This document shows positions 34,954-45,000 of a stretch of 64,000 nt of DNA, piece by piece. This stretch comes from an uncultured Bacteroidales bacterium (GTDB taxonomy: Bacteria; Bacteroidota; Bacteroidia; Bacteroidales; Paludibacteraceae): the NCBI GenBank assembly GCA_900321605.1, contig ONWR01000010.1, forward strand, positions 51,620 through 115,619. The letters are read 5' to 3'. Positions within the stretch are counted from its first letter, which is position 1. Every line of letters starts with the position of its first letter. The notes under the pieces were generated by a model. The model was not told the origin of the DNA and did not search any database. It saw only the letters and a list, made by a program, of their open reading frames with translations. Both the position numbers and the translations under genes were made by a program.

Positions 34954-36083
34954 CTTAGTTTCTTAAATTGTTGTGCAATAGTTGTGATAGCGTATGGTGC
35001 AATATCAATAGGTATAGCGGCTGAATAATCACCTGCCAAAAATTGTTCAAATACTTTTTGATCAAAATGATCGGCCGTACAATGGAAGACAGGGCGTTTG
35101 GTGATGCCGTAATCGATGAGTTTGGATGGCAATTGAGTACTATTGTTGTTGCCTACATTGACCAAAAAATCGCATTGACTCAATTCATATATCAGTTTTG
35201 CTCGTTCTACGCCGTACTGAATCTGTAACTTGCTTCCTAATAACTCACGGTACTTATCCAAAATAGTCTCTGTATATGGATCTTTATGGCGCAGATAAAT
35301 CCGGAAAACAAAATTCCGGTCTTGTTTCGCCATATATGCCAATAGGAACTCTGGATTACGAATGTCCTGATAAAACACACCGGCATAAGCAAAAGTAGGT
35401 ATAGAATTATTTTGATACTTAGCAAGAGGCGTCGCCTTAAAATCAAAGCCTTGAGGGATAATACAGATCTTCTCTGCGGGGATAACCTTACTATAAGCCG
35501 GTATAGCTCCCTCTGTAGGTATCGCTAAAAAGTTATATTGTTTATACACCCAACGTTCTAACCAGCGCATATAGAATGCACGTTTTGTTTGCTGACTTCC
35601 GGAGAACGGATCGCCGCTGTCGGCAATAAAAAGCGTGTTTGATAAATGATGCTTTCTGCAATATAGTGCACCAGCATATATATCCATAAATGGGGTAGAA
35701 AGGGAGATGAACAAATCGGTATCCGGATCGATCGTCAATTGTTTGGCAATTTTAGGTGCATAGCGGAATAAGTTACCTGCCAACAGATACTCCAATAACC
35801 ATCTGTATATAGAGTAGAACTTCTGTTTGACAGGATTTACAGATGTTAAGGATAATCCGGTCTGGTCTGTTTGTCCCAATTGGCGTGTGTATAATTCTAT
35901 AATATAAATATGAAAACCATATTCCTGCTGCATGGCCTGATAATCTACTCCCTTTACTTTTGTCAGTATGGAGACATGTACTTCATCACCTTGGCGTACC
36001 AATTCGCGCGCCAACTCAAAGGCCCTGAAAGCTCTCGGATGTAATTCAGGATAGAAACAAGCTGTCAAAATATGAATCTTCAT
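34950..36083 (-). CDS. Glycosyltransferase family 4
   Basis: GT-B protein: ILTACFYPELHPRAFRAFEL, DLFISLSTPFMDIYAGALYC, ICIIPQGFDFKATPLA, then TFAYAGVFYQDIRNPEFLLA and LPSKLIDYGITKRPVFHCTA near the C-terminus (377 residues). The pattern resembles GT4 enzymes that extend the repeat unit. The donor is unknown. Four-base overlap with the polymerase stop. Confidence 0.88.
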   Translation of the reverse strand: MKIHILTACFYPELHPRAFRAFELARELVRQGDEVHVSILTKVKGVDYQAMQQEYGFHIYIIELYTRQLGQTDQTGLSLTSVNPVKQKFYSIYRWLLEYLLAGNLFRYAPKIAKQLTIDPDTDLFISLSTPFMDIYAGALYCRKHHLSNTLFIADSGDPFSGSQQTKRAFYMRWLERWVYKQYNFLAIPTEGAIPAYSKVIPAEKICIIPQGFDFKATPLAKYQNNSIPTFAYAGVFYQDIRNPEFLLAYMAKQDRNFVFRIYLRHKDPYTETILDKYRELLGSKLQIQYGVERAKLIYELSQCDFLVNVGNNNSTQLPSKLIDYGITKRPVFHCTADHFDQKVFEQFLAGDYSAAIPIDIAPYAITTIAQQFKKLR

Positions 36084-37312
36084 GTCTTTTGAGTTCTATA
36101 TGTATTCAAAGTGTGTACTAAATAGAGCGACATCCAAAATAGAGGTAACATGCTTAAGGTGCGTGAAAACAAACTATATGATAGATATTGAACAAATAAT
36201 AATGTGCAAAATAGATATTGTTTCTCCTGCTCCGCCATATGGAAAGCCACTACAAGTGAATAAATGACCATAATGATAAATAAAAGACCTCCAAAGATGC
36301 CCATTCCCATGAATGACTCTAATACACTATTATGTACATACTCTCCTTCAATGAATAACGTAGAACCGATCAAAGGAGAATTTATGAAATTATGCCATGC
36401 TTTATCATATAAAATATCTCGTCCACTCGTTACGTCATTGTCCATGTTTTCGAGAGCATAAATGGAGTTATATAAGCGCTCTAAGGCATGATTGTCCATG
36501 GTGTTGAGAAGAAAATCATTCAAAATAGGCAGCAAGGCTAATAACAACACAGCCAATATAGGTAATCCTATCAACACTTTCATCTTATGACCATTTATAT
36601 ATAGATAGGCGATGAAGCAGATGATGAGTGCAACCAAAGCACCACGTGAACCGGCGGCGACGGAGATAAACAAACCCGTTACAATTGCCCAAAGGCTTAG
36701 CAGTTTATGCAGGATGTTGATTCCTTTTTGATAGAATAGGGAGATAGCCAAGAGTGTGATAGTAGTACCTAAGTGACCAAAGCCGATGGTGTCCATAGAG
36801 GCGTTACCCATAAATCGTCCGTCGGATCCTATATACTCCAGCGCTTTTCCGCTCAAGATGTAAGACATACTGATGGTTCCCATGGTGAGGAAGATGAGTA
36901 AGGCAACTGTGTTGAGTTTGCGTAAGTTGATCAGATCCCACCTGAAGAACTGAAAACCGTAGAACGGAACGATGGCTGCATTGACATAGAGGAAGACGGC
37001 AGCAAAGGGATTGGTAACGATCTCTTGTTCTACTCCCGCAATCATGAAGTCATAGAACAGCCGGACGAAATAGAGCCACACGAAGATTTGAATGCCGTAT
37101 GAGATGAGGTTCGTCGGGTGAACAGGGAGTTTGGCTTCACGCATCTGAAGGCAAGCGATGAGCACGAATGCTGTGAAGATAAAGACATAATAAACGCTTT
37201 TTAATAACGCAAAATTACTCTCTTCCGGCAGATATGTAAACCCGTCGTAAGCGAACATTGCCAGCAGTATAAACCACTGCAACAGATTTATGATGCGTTC
37301 TTTATTGAGCAT
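36080..37312 (-). CDS. wzy: O-antigen/capsule polymerase Wzy
   Basis: Polytopic inner-membrane protein of about 410 residues with ten or more helices and a large periplasmic loop late in the chain (VTSGRDILYDKAWHNFINSP, then LIGSTLFIEGEYVHNSVLES). The motif SRG in SVAAGSRGALVALIICF and HNSVLE are typical of the Wzy/O-antigen ligase superfamily. The start is set at the ATG at 37312 (MLNKERIINLL); upstream in-frame codons lie inside the preceding gene. The overlap with that gene is 11 bases. Confidence 0.9.
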   Translation of the reverse strand: MLNKERIINLLQWFILLAMFAYDGFTYLPEESNFALLKSVYYVFIFTAFVLIACLQMREAKLPVHPTNLISYGIQIFVWLYFVRLFYDFMIAGVEQEIVTNPFAAVFLYVNAAIVPFYGFQFFRWDLINLRKLNTVALLIFLTMGTISMSYILSGKALEYIGSDGRFMGNASMDTIGFGHLGTTITLLAISLFYQKGINILHKLLSLWAIVTGLFISVAAGSRGALVALIICFIAYLYINGHKMKVLIGLPILAVLLLALLPILNDFLLNTMDNHALERLYNSIYALENMDNDVTSGRDILYDKAWHNFINSPLIGSTLFIEGEYVHNSVLESFMGMGIFGGLLFIIMVIYSLVVAFHMAEQEKQYLFCTLLFVQYLSYSLFSRTLSMLPLFWMSLYLVHTLNTYRTQKT

Positions 37313-38117
37313 TTCGTTGTAATAGTCTTGTCCATTTCTCCCGCTGTTGTTCACTGCGGATGTATGTTCCTTTCGGACGTCCTTGTTTGGAAAGGACGTA
37401 TTCGTTTGATGCTAAGCGTAGTTGGTACGCCTTTTCGGAGAAGGGTCTGTTCTCCGTCGGGTGCAAATACACATTCTGAGGCATATACCGGTCATGCATT
37501 TGCGGGAAAGTGTGATGAATACGATAGTGGATATCGTTCTCTTCTCCATATAGGAAAAGGTGCTCATCAAATAATCCGGCTTTATCGAATATCTCTTTTC
37601 GTACAGCGAAGCATGCTCCACAGAAATACATATGCCGCCAAGAGAAGAAGTCAAGCCGTTTGGCGGCTATTCCTCCGAAGAGACGGATGAAACCGTTATA
37701 GTGGTTCAGCAAGGAGAACGACGTACCGCGTTTGTTGTCCGAATTGATGATCTGACGGAAACCTAAGATTGCCAAACGAGGGTCTTTCCGGTAGCACTCT
37801 GTAATCGCTTTCAAAGAGAAACGTACAAGACGGACATCGGGGTTCATGATCATGACCACAGGCGAAGAGGCATGCCGGATACCGATGTTGTTTCCTTGCC
37901 CGTAACCGCCGTTTTGAGTGTTGCGTAAGAGGATGACACTCTCTCCGTACAGACGGTGGAGTTCGGTCTGCAAATGCTCAAAATCGCGGCTGTTATTATC
38001 CACCACAATCACTTCCAGAGAATCGCCTAAATCATTATGGGCAAACAACGCCTCCAGACAGCCGTAGATGTCCGGTTCGGAATTATAGGTCACTATGATA
38101 ACAGACAGTTCTTTCAT
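37302..38117 (-). CDS. Glycosyltransferase family 2, rhamnosyltransferase-like
   Basis: SVIIVTYNSEPDIYGCLEAL, EVIVVDNNSRD, NGGYGQGNNIGIRHA, VVMIMNPDVRL (NPD motif) and FCGACFAVRKEIFDKAGLFD, then EHLFLYGEENDIHYRI. These are WcaA/WbbL-type features. The start is chosen at 38117, where ATGA overlaps the flippase stop, rather than an ATG nine bases upstream. About 271 residues. Confidence 0.93.
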   Translation of the reverse strand: MKELSVIIVTYNSEPDIYGCLEALFAHNDLGDSLEVIVVDNNSRDFEHLQTELHRLYGESVILLRNTQNGGYGQGNNIGIRHASSPVVMIMNPDVRLVRFSLKAITECYRKDPRLAILGFRQIINSDNKRGTSFSLLNHYNGFIRLFGGIAAKRLDFFSWRHMYFCGACFAVRKEIFDKAGLFDEHLFLYGEENDIHYRIHHTFPQMHDRYMPQNVYLHPTENRPFSEKAYQLRLASNEYVLSKQGRPKGTYIRSEQQREKWTRLLQRNAQ

Positions 38118-39469
38118 TTTCCCCATAGTTCTTTAATTACCATACCGGGCCATTTCCAGTTCTGATAAGCGAGTTGTGCGATGCCGGGTGCAAGGATGAG
38201 TCCCCAGAGACCGAGATGAAGCGGACTGAGGAAGATCCAAAGCAAGATGACCGTAGCGGCTCCGCTGAGTAAGGACGGAATGAAGAAAGGAATCTTGTTA
38301 TCCGCCATGATAAATCCGGCAGAGACGGCATGGTTGTGCTCTAACGTGCTGATGACGAGCATCGCCAACAACATAGTAGCCGGTACAAAATAGGTCTGAC
38401 TGCCGATGAGATCCAATGCCCAGTTGCCCAACAATATCCATAAAGCGCCCCCCACGATGTACACTGCTACCAGACTGCCGATGCACAAGAGGTAGTACTG
38501 CCTCAGGCCTGCGATATTGTTCTCCGCACGGCATTGTGCCAACTTCGGCATGAAAGACTGATAGAAGACGGTCGCACAACGGGCTAAGATGTCCATTACC
38601 TGTAAGGTAATACCATAACAAGCCACTTGCTCCAATGTCAAGAAAGCCGAGCCAATGAGGATAGCGGATTTGTTGACCATGAATCCTCCTAATTGCGTCA
38701 AGCCTATTTTGATGGCGTTCGGAGAGATAGCCTGTAAGATCGTTTTGGCGTCCTGCGGGATTGCGTTTTGCAGATGTGACTTGAGATCCGGCGTGAAGAA
38801 CACACGGTACGTGAGTACACGACGGATGATGGTCGAGACTAACTGTGAGGCTACGATGGCTGTCAAACCGAATCCTGCATAGATAAATCCGATCGCCATC
38901 ACAATATATACCGTTTGTCCGAGCATGTTGATCTGCTGAGTACGTGTGACGTAGCCTTTGCCGGTGAGGAGTGCGTCATAATACATTGTATAGAGGTTGT
39001 AGCAGTTGATGGCTATCAACAGCAACCAAGCTATGATCGCATCCTGTCGGTCTCCGGAATACTTGCGGAGGATATAGAGGAAATAAGCTGTTCCAGCCGT
39101 AGCAAGTATAGCGAAGACGGCTAATGACATCCATCGGTAGAAACGCCTCATGGCGGTTAGAGTGCCTTTGAGCAGACCGTAGTCCACTTCGGATTCGGCT
39201 GTAGTATGCGCTACGCCGTCTTTCTGCAGCGTCTTGACGCCGGAGAAGATGTAACTGATGTTACGGGCAAAGGACGGACGGAAACCGAAATCGAGCAGGA
39301 GAACCAAGGCGGTGATGGTCTGGAAGATATTCCAGATACCCACCGTCTCTTGGGGCATCATATGCAGGATGAAGGGCAGGAGGATTACTCCTGCTCCGAT
39401 CATGAATGCGGTTCCTGCATAGCTCCAAGCTATCTCGCGTTTGCCGATATGTTCGATTTTGTCGGACAC
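38114..39469 (-). CDS. Oligosaccharide flippase Wzx-like (first copy)
   Basis: 451-residue MOP-superfamily transporter with about 12-14 membrane helices. The N-terminal REIAWSYAGTAFMIGAGVIL and LDFGFRPSFARNISYIFSGV lead into a longer hydrophilic insert near residue 80-100 (KDGVAHTTAESEVDYG). Sequence and composition differ from the Wzx at 32861. Its start codon abuts a 7-base tandem repeat (39470-39518). Confidence 0.88.
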   Translation of the reverse strand: MSDKIEHIGKREIAWSYAGTAFMIGAGVILLPFILHMMPQETVGIWNIFQTITALVLLLDFGFRPSFARNISYIFSGVKTLQKDGVAHTTAESEVDYGLLKGTLTAMRRFYRWMSLAVFAILATAGTAYFLYILRKYSGDRQDAIIAWLLLIAINCYNLYTMYYDALLTGKGYVTRTQQINMLGQTVYIVMAIGFIYAGFGLTAIVASQLVSTIIRRVLTYRVFFTPDLKSHLQNAIPQDAKTILQAISPNAIKIGLTQLGGFMVNKSAILIGSAFLTLEQVACYGITLQVMDILARCATVFYQSFMPKLAQCRAENNIAGLRQYYLLCIGSLVAVYIVGGALWILLGNWALDLIGSQTYFVPATMLLAMLVISTLEHNHAVSAGFIMADNKIPFFIPSLLSGAATVILLWIFLSPLHLGLWGLILAPGIAQLAYQNWKWPGMVIKELWGK

Positions 39470-39518
39470 GTTAGTCGTTAGTCGTTAGTCGTTGGTCGTT
39501 GGTCCATGGTCGTTAGTC
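39470..39518. repeat. 7-base tandem repeat (gttagtc/gttggtc)
   Basis: Seven consecutive 7-base units: gttagtc three times, gttggtc twice, catggtc, gttagtc. It covers the gap between the flippase and ugd and includes the ugd stop codon (39513-39515). The same unit recurs inside the DUF2723 gene at 44053-44091. Confidence 0.92.
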
Positions 39519-40751
39519 GCGGCGGAAGATGTCACGGGTGTACACTTTTTCTTGTACGTCGTCCAAGGAAGCGTCATAGCGGTTAGCAATGATGGCTTGG
39601 CTGCGGCTCTTGAACTCTGTGAGGTCGTTTACCACGAGAGAGCCGAAGAACGTACTGCCGTTTTCGAGCGTCGGCTCGTAGATGATGACCTGTGCTCCTT
39701 TCGCTTTGACACGTTTCATGATACCTTGGATAGAAGACTGACGGAAGTTATCGGAGTTCGATTTCATGGTCAGACGATAGACTCCGATGACGCAGTTCTT
39801 CTCCTGTTTGGCATCAAAATCACCACGGTGGTAATAATCGTAGTACCCGGCTTTCGCGAGCACACGATCGGCGATGAAGTCTTTGCGTGTACGGTTCGAC
39901 TCCACAATCGCTTCGATGAGGTTCTCCGGCACGTCTTGGTAGTTCGCCAAGAGTTGCTTGGTGTCTTTCGGGAGACAGTAACCGCCGTAACCAAAAGAAG
40001 GATTGTTATAGTGCGTACCGATACGCGGGTCGAGACAAACACCATCGATGATGTCTTGGGTATTGAGACCTTTCATCTCCGCGTATGTGTCGAGTTCGTT
40101 GAAATAGCTGACACGCAGCGCGAGATACGTGTTCGCAAAGAGTTTGACTGCTTCCGCTTCGGTCAGTCCCATGATACGGGTCTCAATGTTCTCTTTGAGC
40201 GCTCCTTGTTGGAGGAGTGCAGCAAAGCGTTCGGCAGCCTTGGTGAGGCGTTCGTCGCCTTTGACCGTTCCGACGATGATACGGGAAGGGTAGAGGTTGT
40301 CGTAGAGCGCTTTGGACTCGCGGAGGAACTCGGGCGAGAAGAGAATGTTGTCGCAGTTATATTTGCGGCGGACAGACTCGGTATAACCGACAGGAATGGT
40401 CGATTTGATGACCATAATGGCTGATGGATTGACACGGAGTACGGTTTCGATGACGTTCTCTACGGCTGAGGTGTCGAAATAGTTCCGCTGGCTGTCGTAG
40501 TTCGTTGGCGCTGCGATCACCACGTATTCGGCATCCTTGTACGCTGCTTCGGCATCGAGTGTGGCGGTGAGGTTGAGTGCCTTTTCTGCGAGGTATTTCT
40601 CGATATACTCGTCCTGAATAGGCGAACGGCGGGCATTGATCATCTCCACTTTCTCGGGGATGATGTCCACCGCCATCACTTCGTTGTGCTGGGCGAGGAG
40701 GGTAGCGATGCTTAGACCCACGTATCCTGTTCCTGCTACTGCTATTTTCAT
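39513..40751 (-). CDS. ugd: UDP-glucose 6-dehydrogenase family protein
   Basis: NAD-dependent four-electron oxidation of a UDP-hexose to the uronic acid, giving an acidic sugar for the surface polymer. Rossmann loop [62 protein letters not shown], the catalytic cysteine in [15 protein letters not shown] and the C-terminal UDP-binding domain ([19 protein letters not shown]). 412 residues; full length. The last codons lie in a tandem repeat. Confidence 0.95.
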   Translation of the reverse strand: MKIAVAGTGYVGLSIATLLAQHNEVMAVDIIPEKVEMINARRSPIQDEYIEKYLAEKALNLTATLDAEAAYKDAEYVVIAAPTNYDSQRNYFDTSAVENVIETVLRVNPSAIMVIKSTIPVGYTESVRRKYNCDNILFSPEFLRESKALYDNLYPSRIIVGTVKGDERLTKAAERFAALLQQGALKENIETRIMGLTEAEAVKLFANTYLALRVSYFNELDTYAEMKGLNTQDIIDGVCLDPRIGTHYNNPSFGYGGYCLPKDTKQLLANYQDVPENLIEAIVESNRTRKDFIADRVLAKAGYYDYYHRGDFDAKQEKNCVIGVYRLTMKSNSDNFRQSSIQGIMKRVKAKGAQVIIYEPTLENGSTFFGSLVVNDLTEFKSRSQAIIANRYDASLDDVQEKVYTRDIFRRD

Positions 40752-40886
40752 AATTTTTTATTTCTTTTGCCATCTTTTTGATTTCGGTTCGGTCATTATG
40801 GACCTCATAACTCCCTCACCGGAAATCAAAAATCTGTCTAAAACAAATTTAAAAATGGTATTTTTGTACTGTACTGATCCTAGCTC

Positions 40887-40930
40887 TGACTGTCGGTTGA
40901 CTGTCGGCTGACCGTCGGCTGACCGTCGGG
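40887..40930. repeat. 11-base tandem repeat (tgaccgtcggc)
   Basis: Four consecutive 11-base units (tgactgtcggt, tgactgtcggc, tgaccgtcggc, tgaccgtcggg) in the 258-base gap between the two dehydrogenase genes. Confidence 0.92.
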
Positions 40931-40940
40931 TTAGGAGTTT

Positions 40941-40995
40941 GTTTGTGTTGTGTTTGTGTAGTTTTTGTGTGGTGTTTGTGTAATGTTTGTGTGGT
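40941..40995. repeat. 11-base tandem repeat (gtttgtgtngt)
   Basis: Five consecutive 11-base units (gtttgtgttgt, gtttgtgtagt, ttttgtgtggt, gtttgtgtaat, gtttgtgtggt), ten bases from the previous 11-base array. The two arrays and a weak AT-rich stretch are all that I see in this gap. Confidence 0.9.
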
Positions 40996-41009
40996 GTGGG
41001 TGAGGGGAT

Positions 41010-41765
41010 TTAGATGTGCTCCTCGACACCACGGAAGTGAACGTTGAGTTCGTGGAGATGCTCCAAGAGGGTGCCAAGAGAGGTGCCTTTGGTCATCTCT
41101 GCGAAAGCGTTGACATCTTTCGGGAAACATTTACCTCCGTAACCGTATTTGCCATCGGGCCCCGGAACGTACGTGTGGGTATCGTTGATGTAACCGGAGA
41201 GGAGAACACCGGTGTGAACCTTTCTCCAATCTGCTCCCATCTTCTCGCAATACTCTTTGCAAGCATTGAAATAGGTTACTTTGTAAGCACCGAAGACGTT
41301 GTGCATGTATTTGGTGAGCTCTGCCTCAAGCGGAGACATTACGGTAAATTTCTTGCCGACGAAGATCTTGGTGAGCAGATCTTGTGCTCCGGTGAAGACC
41401 ATGGTCTGCTTGTTGAAATCCTCGATGAACGTACGCTCGGTGAGGAACTCCGGCATGTAATACACATGGTGTCCGGTTTCGCGGGAAAGCATTTCGCTTG
41501 TACCCGGAAGGATCGTAGTACGTACAAAAACAGGAACGTCCGGCAGTTTGGAAATCAATTCTTTCATGAGACGCAGATCTTGCGTACCATCTTCCTCGGT
41601 CGGCACGTGGATCTGCAAGAAAGCGATGTCGATGTCGCTCAGATCATCGTTGTAACCCTTGTACGGGTCGCTGATGAATAATTTACACTCAGGGTTGTTG
41701 TTCTCCAACCAGTTTTTAAGGGCTCCTCCCACGAAGCCGCATCCAATAATTCCAACTTTAATCAT
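41010..41765 (-). CDS. Short UDP-glucose/GDP-mannose dehydrogenase-like protein
   Basis: 251 residues. Rossmann start VGIIGCGFVGGALKNWLENN, VFVRTTILPGTSEML, YYMPEFLTERTFIEDF, the central helix ELTKYMHNVFGAYKVTYFNA and the catalytic-cysteine block GYGGKCFPKDVNAFAEM. The chain stops about 40 residues after that block, so the C-terminal UDP-binding domain is missing. It is either a naturally short subfamily, seen in other Bacteroidales as I recall, or a partner of the full-length enzyme next door. First gene of the capsule transcript, with its own promoter. Confidence 0.85.
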   Translation of the reverse strand: MIKVGIIGCGFVGGALKNWLENNNPECKLFISDPYKGYNDDLSDIDIAFLQIHVPTEEDGTQDLRLMKELISKLPDVPVFVRTTILPGTSEMLSRETGHHVYYMPEFLTERTFIEDFNKQTMVFTGAQDLLTKIFVGKKFTVMSPLEAELTKYMHNVFGAYKVTYFNACKEYCEKMGADWRKVHTGVLLSGYINDTHTYVPGPDGKYGYGGKCFPKDVNAFAEMTKGTSLGTLLEHLHELNVHFRGVEEHI

Positions 41766-41819
41766 AATTTTATTTTGTTTTTATTTATTTCGCATGAATA
41801 TGAATTCACAAAAAGCCTG

Positions 41820-41850
41820 CAAAGATAACACTTTTTTTTTATATACGCAA
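41820..41850 (-). promoter_or_regulatory. Promoter of the surface-polysaccharide locus
   Basis: Minus strand: TTG at 41850-41848, 20-base spacer, TATCTTTG at 41827-41820. The start codon of the first gene is about 55 bases downstream. This is the only strong promoter seen for the 18-kb minus-strand cluster. No flanking inverted repeat or invertase suggests phase variation. Confidence 0.75.
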
Positions 41851-41920
41851 GTGCGCGCGTACTTTTTCTAAAAAAAAGTGCAATTTCGACCCACAAAGTG
41901 GGTATTTTTCGATTTTGCAT

Positions 41921-41951
41921 TTTGGATTTTCAATAATTATGTGTAACTTTG
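41921..41951 (+). promoter_or_regulatory. Promoter of the DUF2723 gene
   Basis: TTTG at 41921-41924, 19-base spacer, TAACTTTG at 41944-41951. The predicted leader of about 125 bases is half filled by a tandem repeat. Confidence 0.8.
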
Positions 41952-41984
41952 CACCCAAATTGGCTAAATGTGTGCCTATGAGGA

Positions 41985-42048
41985 GATTTGAAGATTTGAA
42001 GATTTGAGGATTTGAAGATTTGAGGATTTGAAGATTTGAAGATTTGAG
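41985..42048. repeat. 8-base tandem repeat (gatttgaa/gatttgag)
   Basis: Eight consecutive 8-base units alternating gatttgaa and gatttgag, within the 5' untranslated leader of the DUF2723 gene. The cleanest array in the window. Confidence 0.95.
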
Positions 42049-42080
42049 GGAAAATAAATTAACAAAAAAACTAAGATAAA

Positions 42081-45000
42081 ATGAAACATTTCAAATTGTG
42101 GAATACGCTTTGCGGCTGGATGGTGTTTGCCGTAGCAGCAGCAACGTATCTCCTTACTATGGAACCCACGGCGTCCTTTTGGGATTGCGGTGAGTTCATC
42201 TCCAGCGCCTGGAAGTTAGACGTTGGACATCCGCCCGGAGCACCTTTCTTTATGCTGATGGGTCATTTCTTTAGTCTGTTTGCGTCTGACACGGCGCATG
42301 TGGCGATGTGTGTGAACGCCCTTTCGGCGCTTGCGAGTGCGTTTACGATCTTGTTCCTGTTCTGGACGATCACGGCGCTTGCGAGGAAGTTAGTAAAACC
42401 CCTCCCGACCTCCCCACAGGGGGAGGAGACAGGTTCGCTGTGGGCGGATCTGGGTGTTCTTGGAGCAGGAGTAGTGGGTGCTTTAGCTTACACTTTTAGC
42501 GACACATTCTGGTTCTCGGCTGTGGAAGGAGAAGTGTATGCAAGTTCGTCGCTGTTTACGGCTGTTGTTTTCTGGCTGATCCTGAAATGGGACGAGCAAG
42601 CAGACGAAGAGGGTAGTGACCGATGGTTGATTGCGATTGCTTATCTGATGGGTCTGTCTATCGGCGTTCACTTGCTGAACTTGCTGACGATTCCGGCTAT
42701 CGGATTGGTGTACTATTTCCGTCGTTACGAGTTCTCGTGGAAAGGATTGTTCTACGCGTTCTTGGCATCGTGTGCAATCCTGTTGGTTATCCTGTACGGT
42801 ATTATACCGGGCTTCCCGACCGTAGCCGGTTGGTTTGAGTTGCTGTTTGTCAACACTCTCGGTTGGCCGTTCAATACCGGTCTTGCCGTATATATCGTGC
42901 TGGCTCTTGTCGCACTGGGCTGGGCCATTTACGAGACGGCTGTGGATACCAACAAACTGCGTATTGCTATTTCCTGTACGGCGGCGTTTGCACTTTCCGG
43001 AGCGGCGTTCTTGTTCGAGAAATGGTGGATCGGCGTTCTGCTGTCGGTAGTGCTGTTGGCATTGCTGTTGGGTAAGAGCGAGATTATTCCTGCTCGTTGG
43101 TTGAACACAGCAACGCTGATGATTACCGTTATTCTGATCGGTTACAGCTCTTATGCGGCGTTGGTGATCCGTTCGAATGCGGACACACCGATGGATCAGA
43201 ACAGCCCTGATAATGTGTTCTCGCTGAAGTATTACCTCAACCGTGAGCAGTATGGCGACCGTCCTCTCTTCTATGGTCAGACGTACAATGCGCCGGTAGA
43301 GTTGCGAGTAGAAGGAAACATGTGTATTCCTGTAGAGAAACAAGGACACGCTCAGTATGCTCCGGCTCCTAAGAAAGAAGGCGAGAAAGACCATTATGTG
43401 ATCACGGGTTATAAGACCAATTATGTGTTCATGAAGGAGTTCTGTATGCTCTTTCCGCGCATGTATTCGAGTCAGGGAAGCCATGTGAACGCTTACAAAG
43501 AATGGGCCGATGTCAAAGGTAAACGAGTTCGCTATGACTACTGCGGACAGCAGAAGACAGATTATTGCCCGACGTTTGGCGAGAACCTAAAGTTCTTCTT
43601 CCGGTATCAAGTCAATTTCATGTATTGGCGTTACTTCATGTGGAACTTCGTGGGTCGTCAGAACGATTTGCAGTCGTATGGAGACATTACCAAAGGTAAC
43701 TGGATCTCGGGTATTGATTTCATTGATAACGCGATGTTAGGAGACCAGAGCTTGCTGCCGACTGAACTCAAAGAGAATAAGGGACATAATGTGTATTATT
43801 TCCTGCCGTTGTTGCTCGGTATCATCGGTATCGTTTGGCAGGTGAGCAAACGTGACAAAGACGGTAAGGCAGAAGGTTGGAAGAGCTTTACGCTGACTTT
43901 CCTGCTGTTCTTCCTGACGGGTCTTGCTATCGTGCTTTACCTCAATCAGACTCCGTATCAGCCGCGTGAACGTGACTACGCTTATGCGGGCTCGTTCTAT
44001 GCGTTCTGTATATGGATCGGTCTTGGCGTTTTGGCATTGATTGATTGGATCAATCAGTCGTTGGTCGATGGTCGTTGGTCGAAAGTCGTTAAAAATACCG
44101 TTGCGGTGGTTGTGTCGTTGGTATGTCTTGGTGTGCCGGCATTGATGGCACAACAGAACTGGGATGACCATGACCGTTCGGATCGTTATTCGTGTCGCGA
44201 TTTCGGAGCTAACTACTTGAAGTCGTGCGAGACACAGGCAATCCTTTTCTCCAACGGCGATAACGATACCTTCCCATTGTGGTACAACCAAGAGGTAGAG
44301 GAAGTGGGAACCGATTTGCGTGTTTGCAACCTGAGTTATCTTCAGACCGATTGGTATATAGCTCAGATGAAACGTCCGTACTATGAGTCCGCTGCGCTGC
44401 CTATTTCTTGGGAGTACAAGGATTTCATGCCGGGAGCCAATGAGATTGCTCGTGTGGACAACCGTTTGGGACAACCGATCAGCGTGAAGAAAGCGTTTGA
44501 TTTCCTGCGTTCGGATGATCCGCGTACGAAGACCCGTGAAGGCGATAACTATCTGCCTTCCGACCAGTTGTACGTAGAGACACCTGACGGCGAGCAGATC
44601 ATGCTCAAGAAAAAACGGATGTACACGCGTTCGGAGATGATGATCATGGAGATGTTGTCCACCAATAACTGGCAGCGTCCTATGTATTTCTGCGCGACAG
44701 TCGGTAACGACTACTATCTGGGTCTTGAGCCATGGATGGAGTTGACCGGTTTGGCTTATCGAATCACTCCGACCCGCAGTCGTGACGGACAGCCGCGTGT
44801 GAACAGCGAGCTGATGTATGAGAACATGCTGCATAAGTTCGCTTACGGTAATATGAACAAACCGGGTATCTATATCGACGAGAACCTGATGCGCATGTGC
44901 CGTACACACCGAATGATGTTTGCGCAGTTGGCAGAGCAGCTGATCCGTGAGAACCAACGCGAGAAAGCATTGGAGGTACTTGATTTTGCGGAAGAGCAGT

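Larger units (their letters stand above)
41766..42080. other. 315-base divergent intergenic region
   Basis: Holds two divergent promoters (minus 41820-41850, plus 41921-41951) and an 8-base tandem array in the leader of the plus-strand gene (41985-42048). Between the promoters lies an AT-rich tract with an alternating purine-pyrimidine run (gtgcgcgcgtac). No open frame of interest. Confidence 0.8.

Noticed and set aside
40844-40851. TAAATTTG on the minus strand as a -7 box for ugd
   Set aside because: There is no TTTG at the required 19-21 base distance, so it is not called.
41766-42080. Invertible promoter for capsule phase variation
   Set aside because: No inverted repeats bracket the promoters and no recombinase gene is present in the window.
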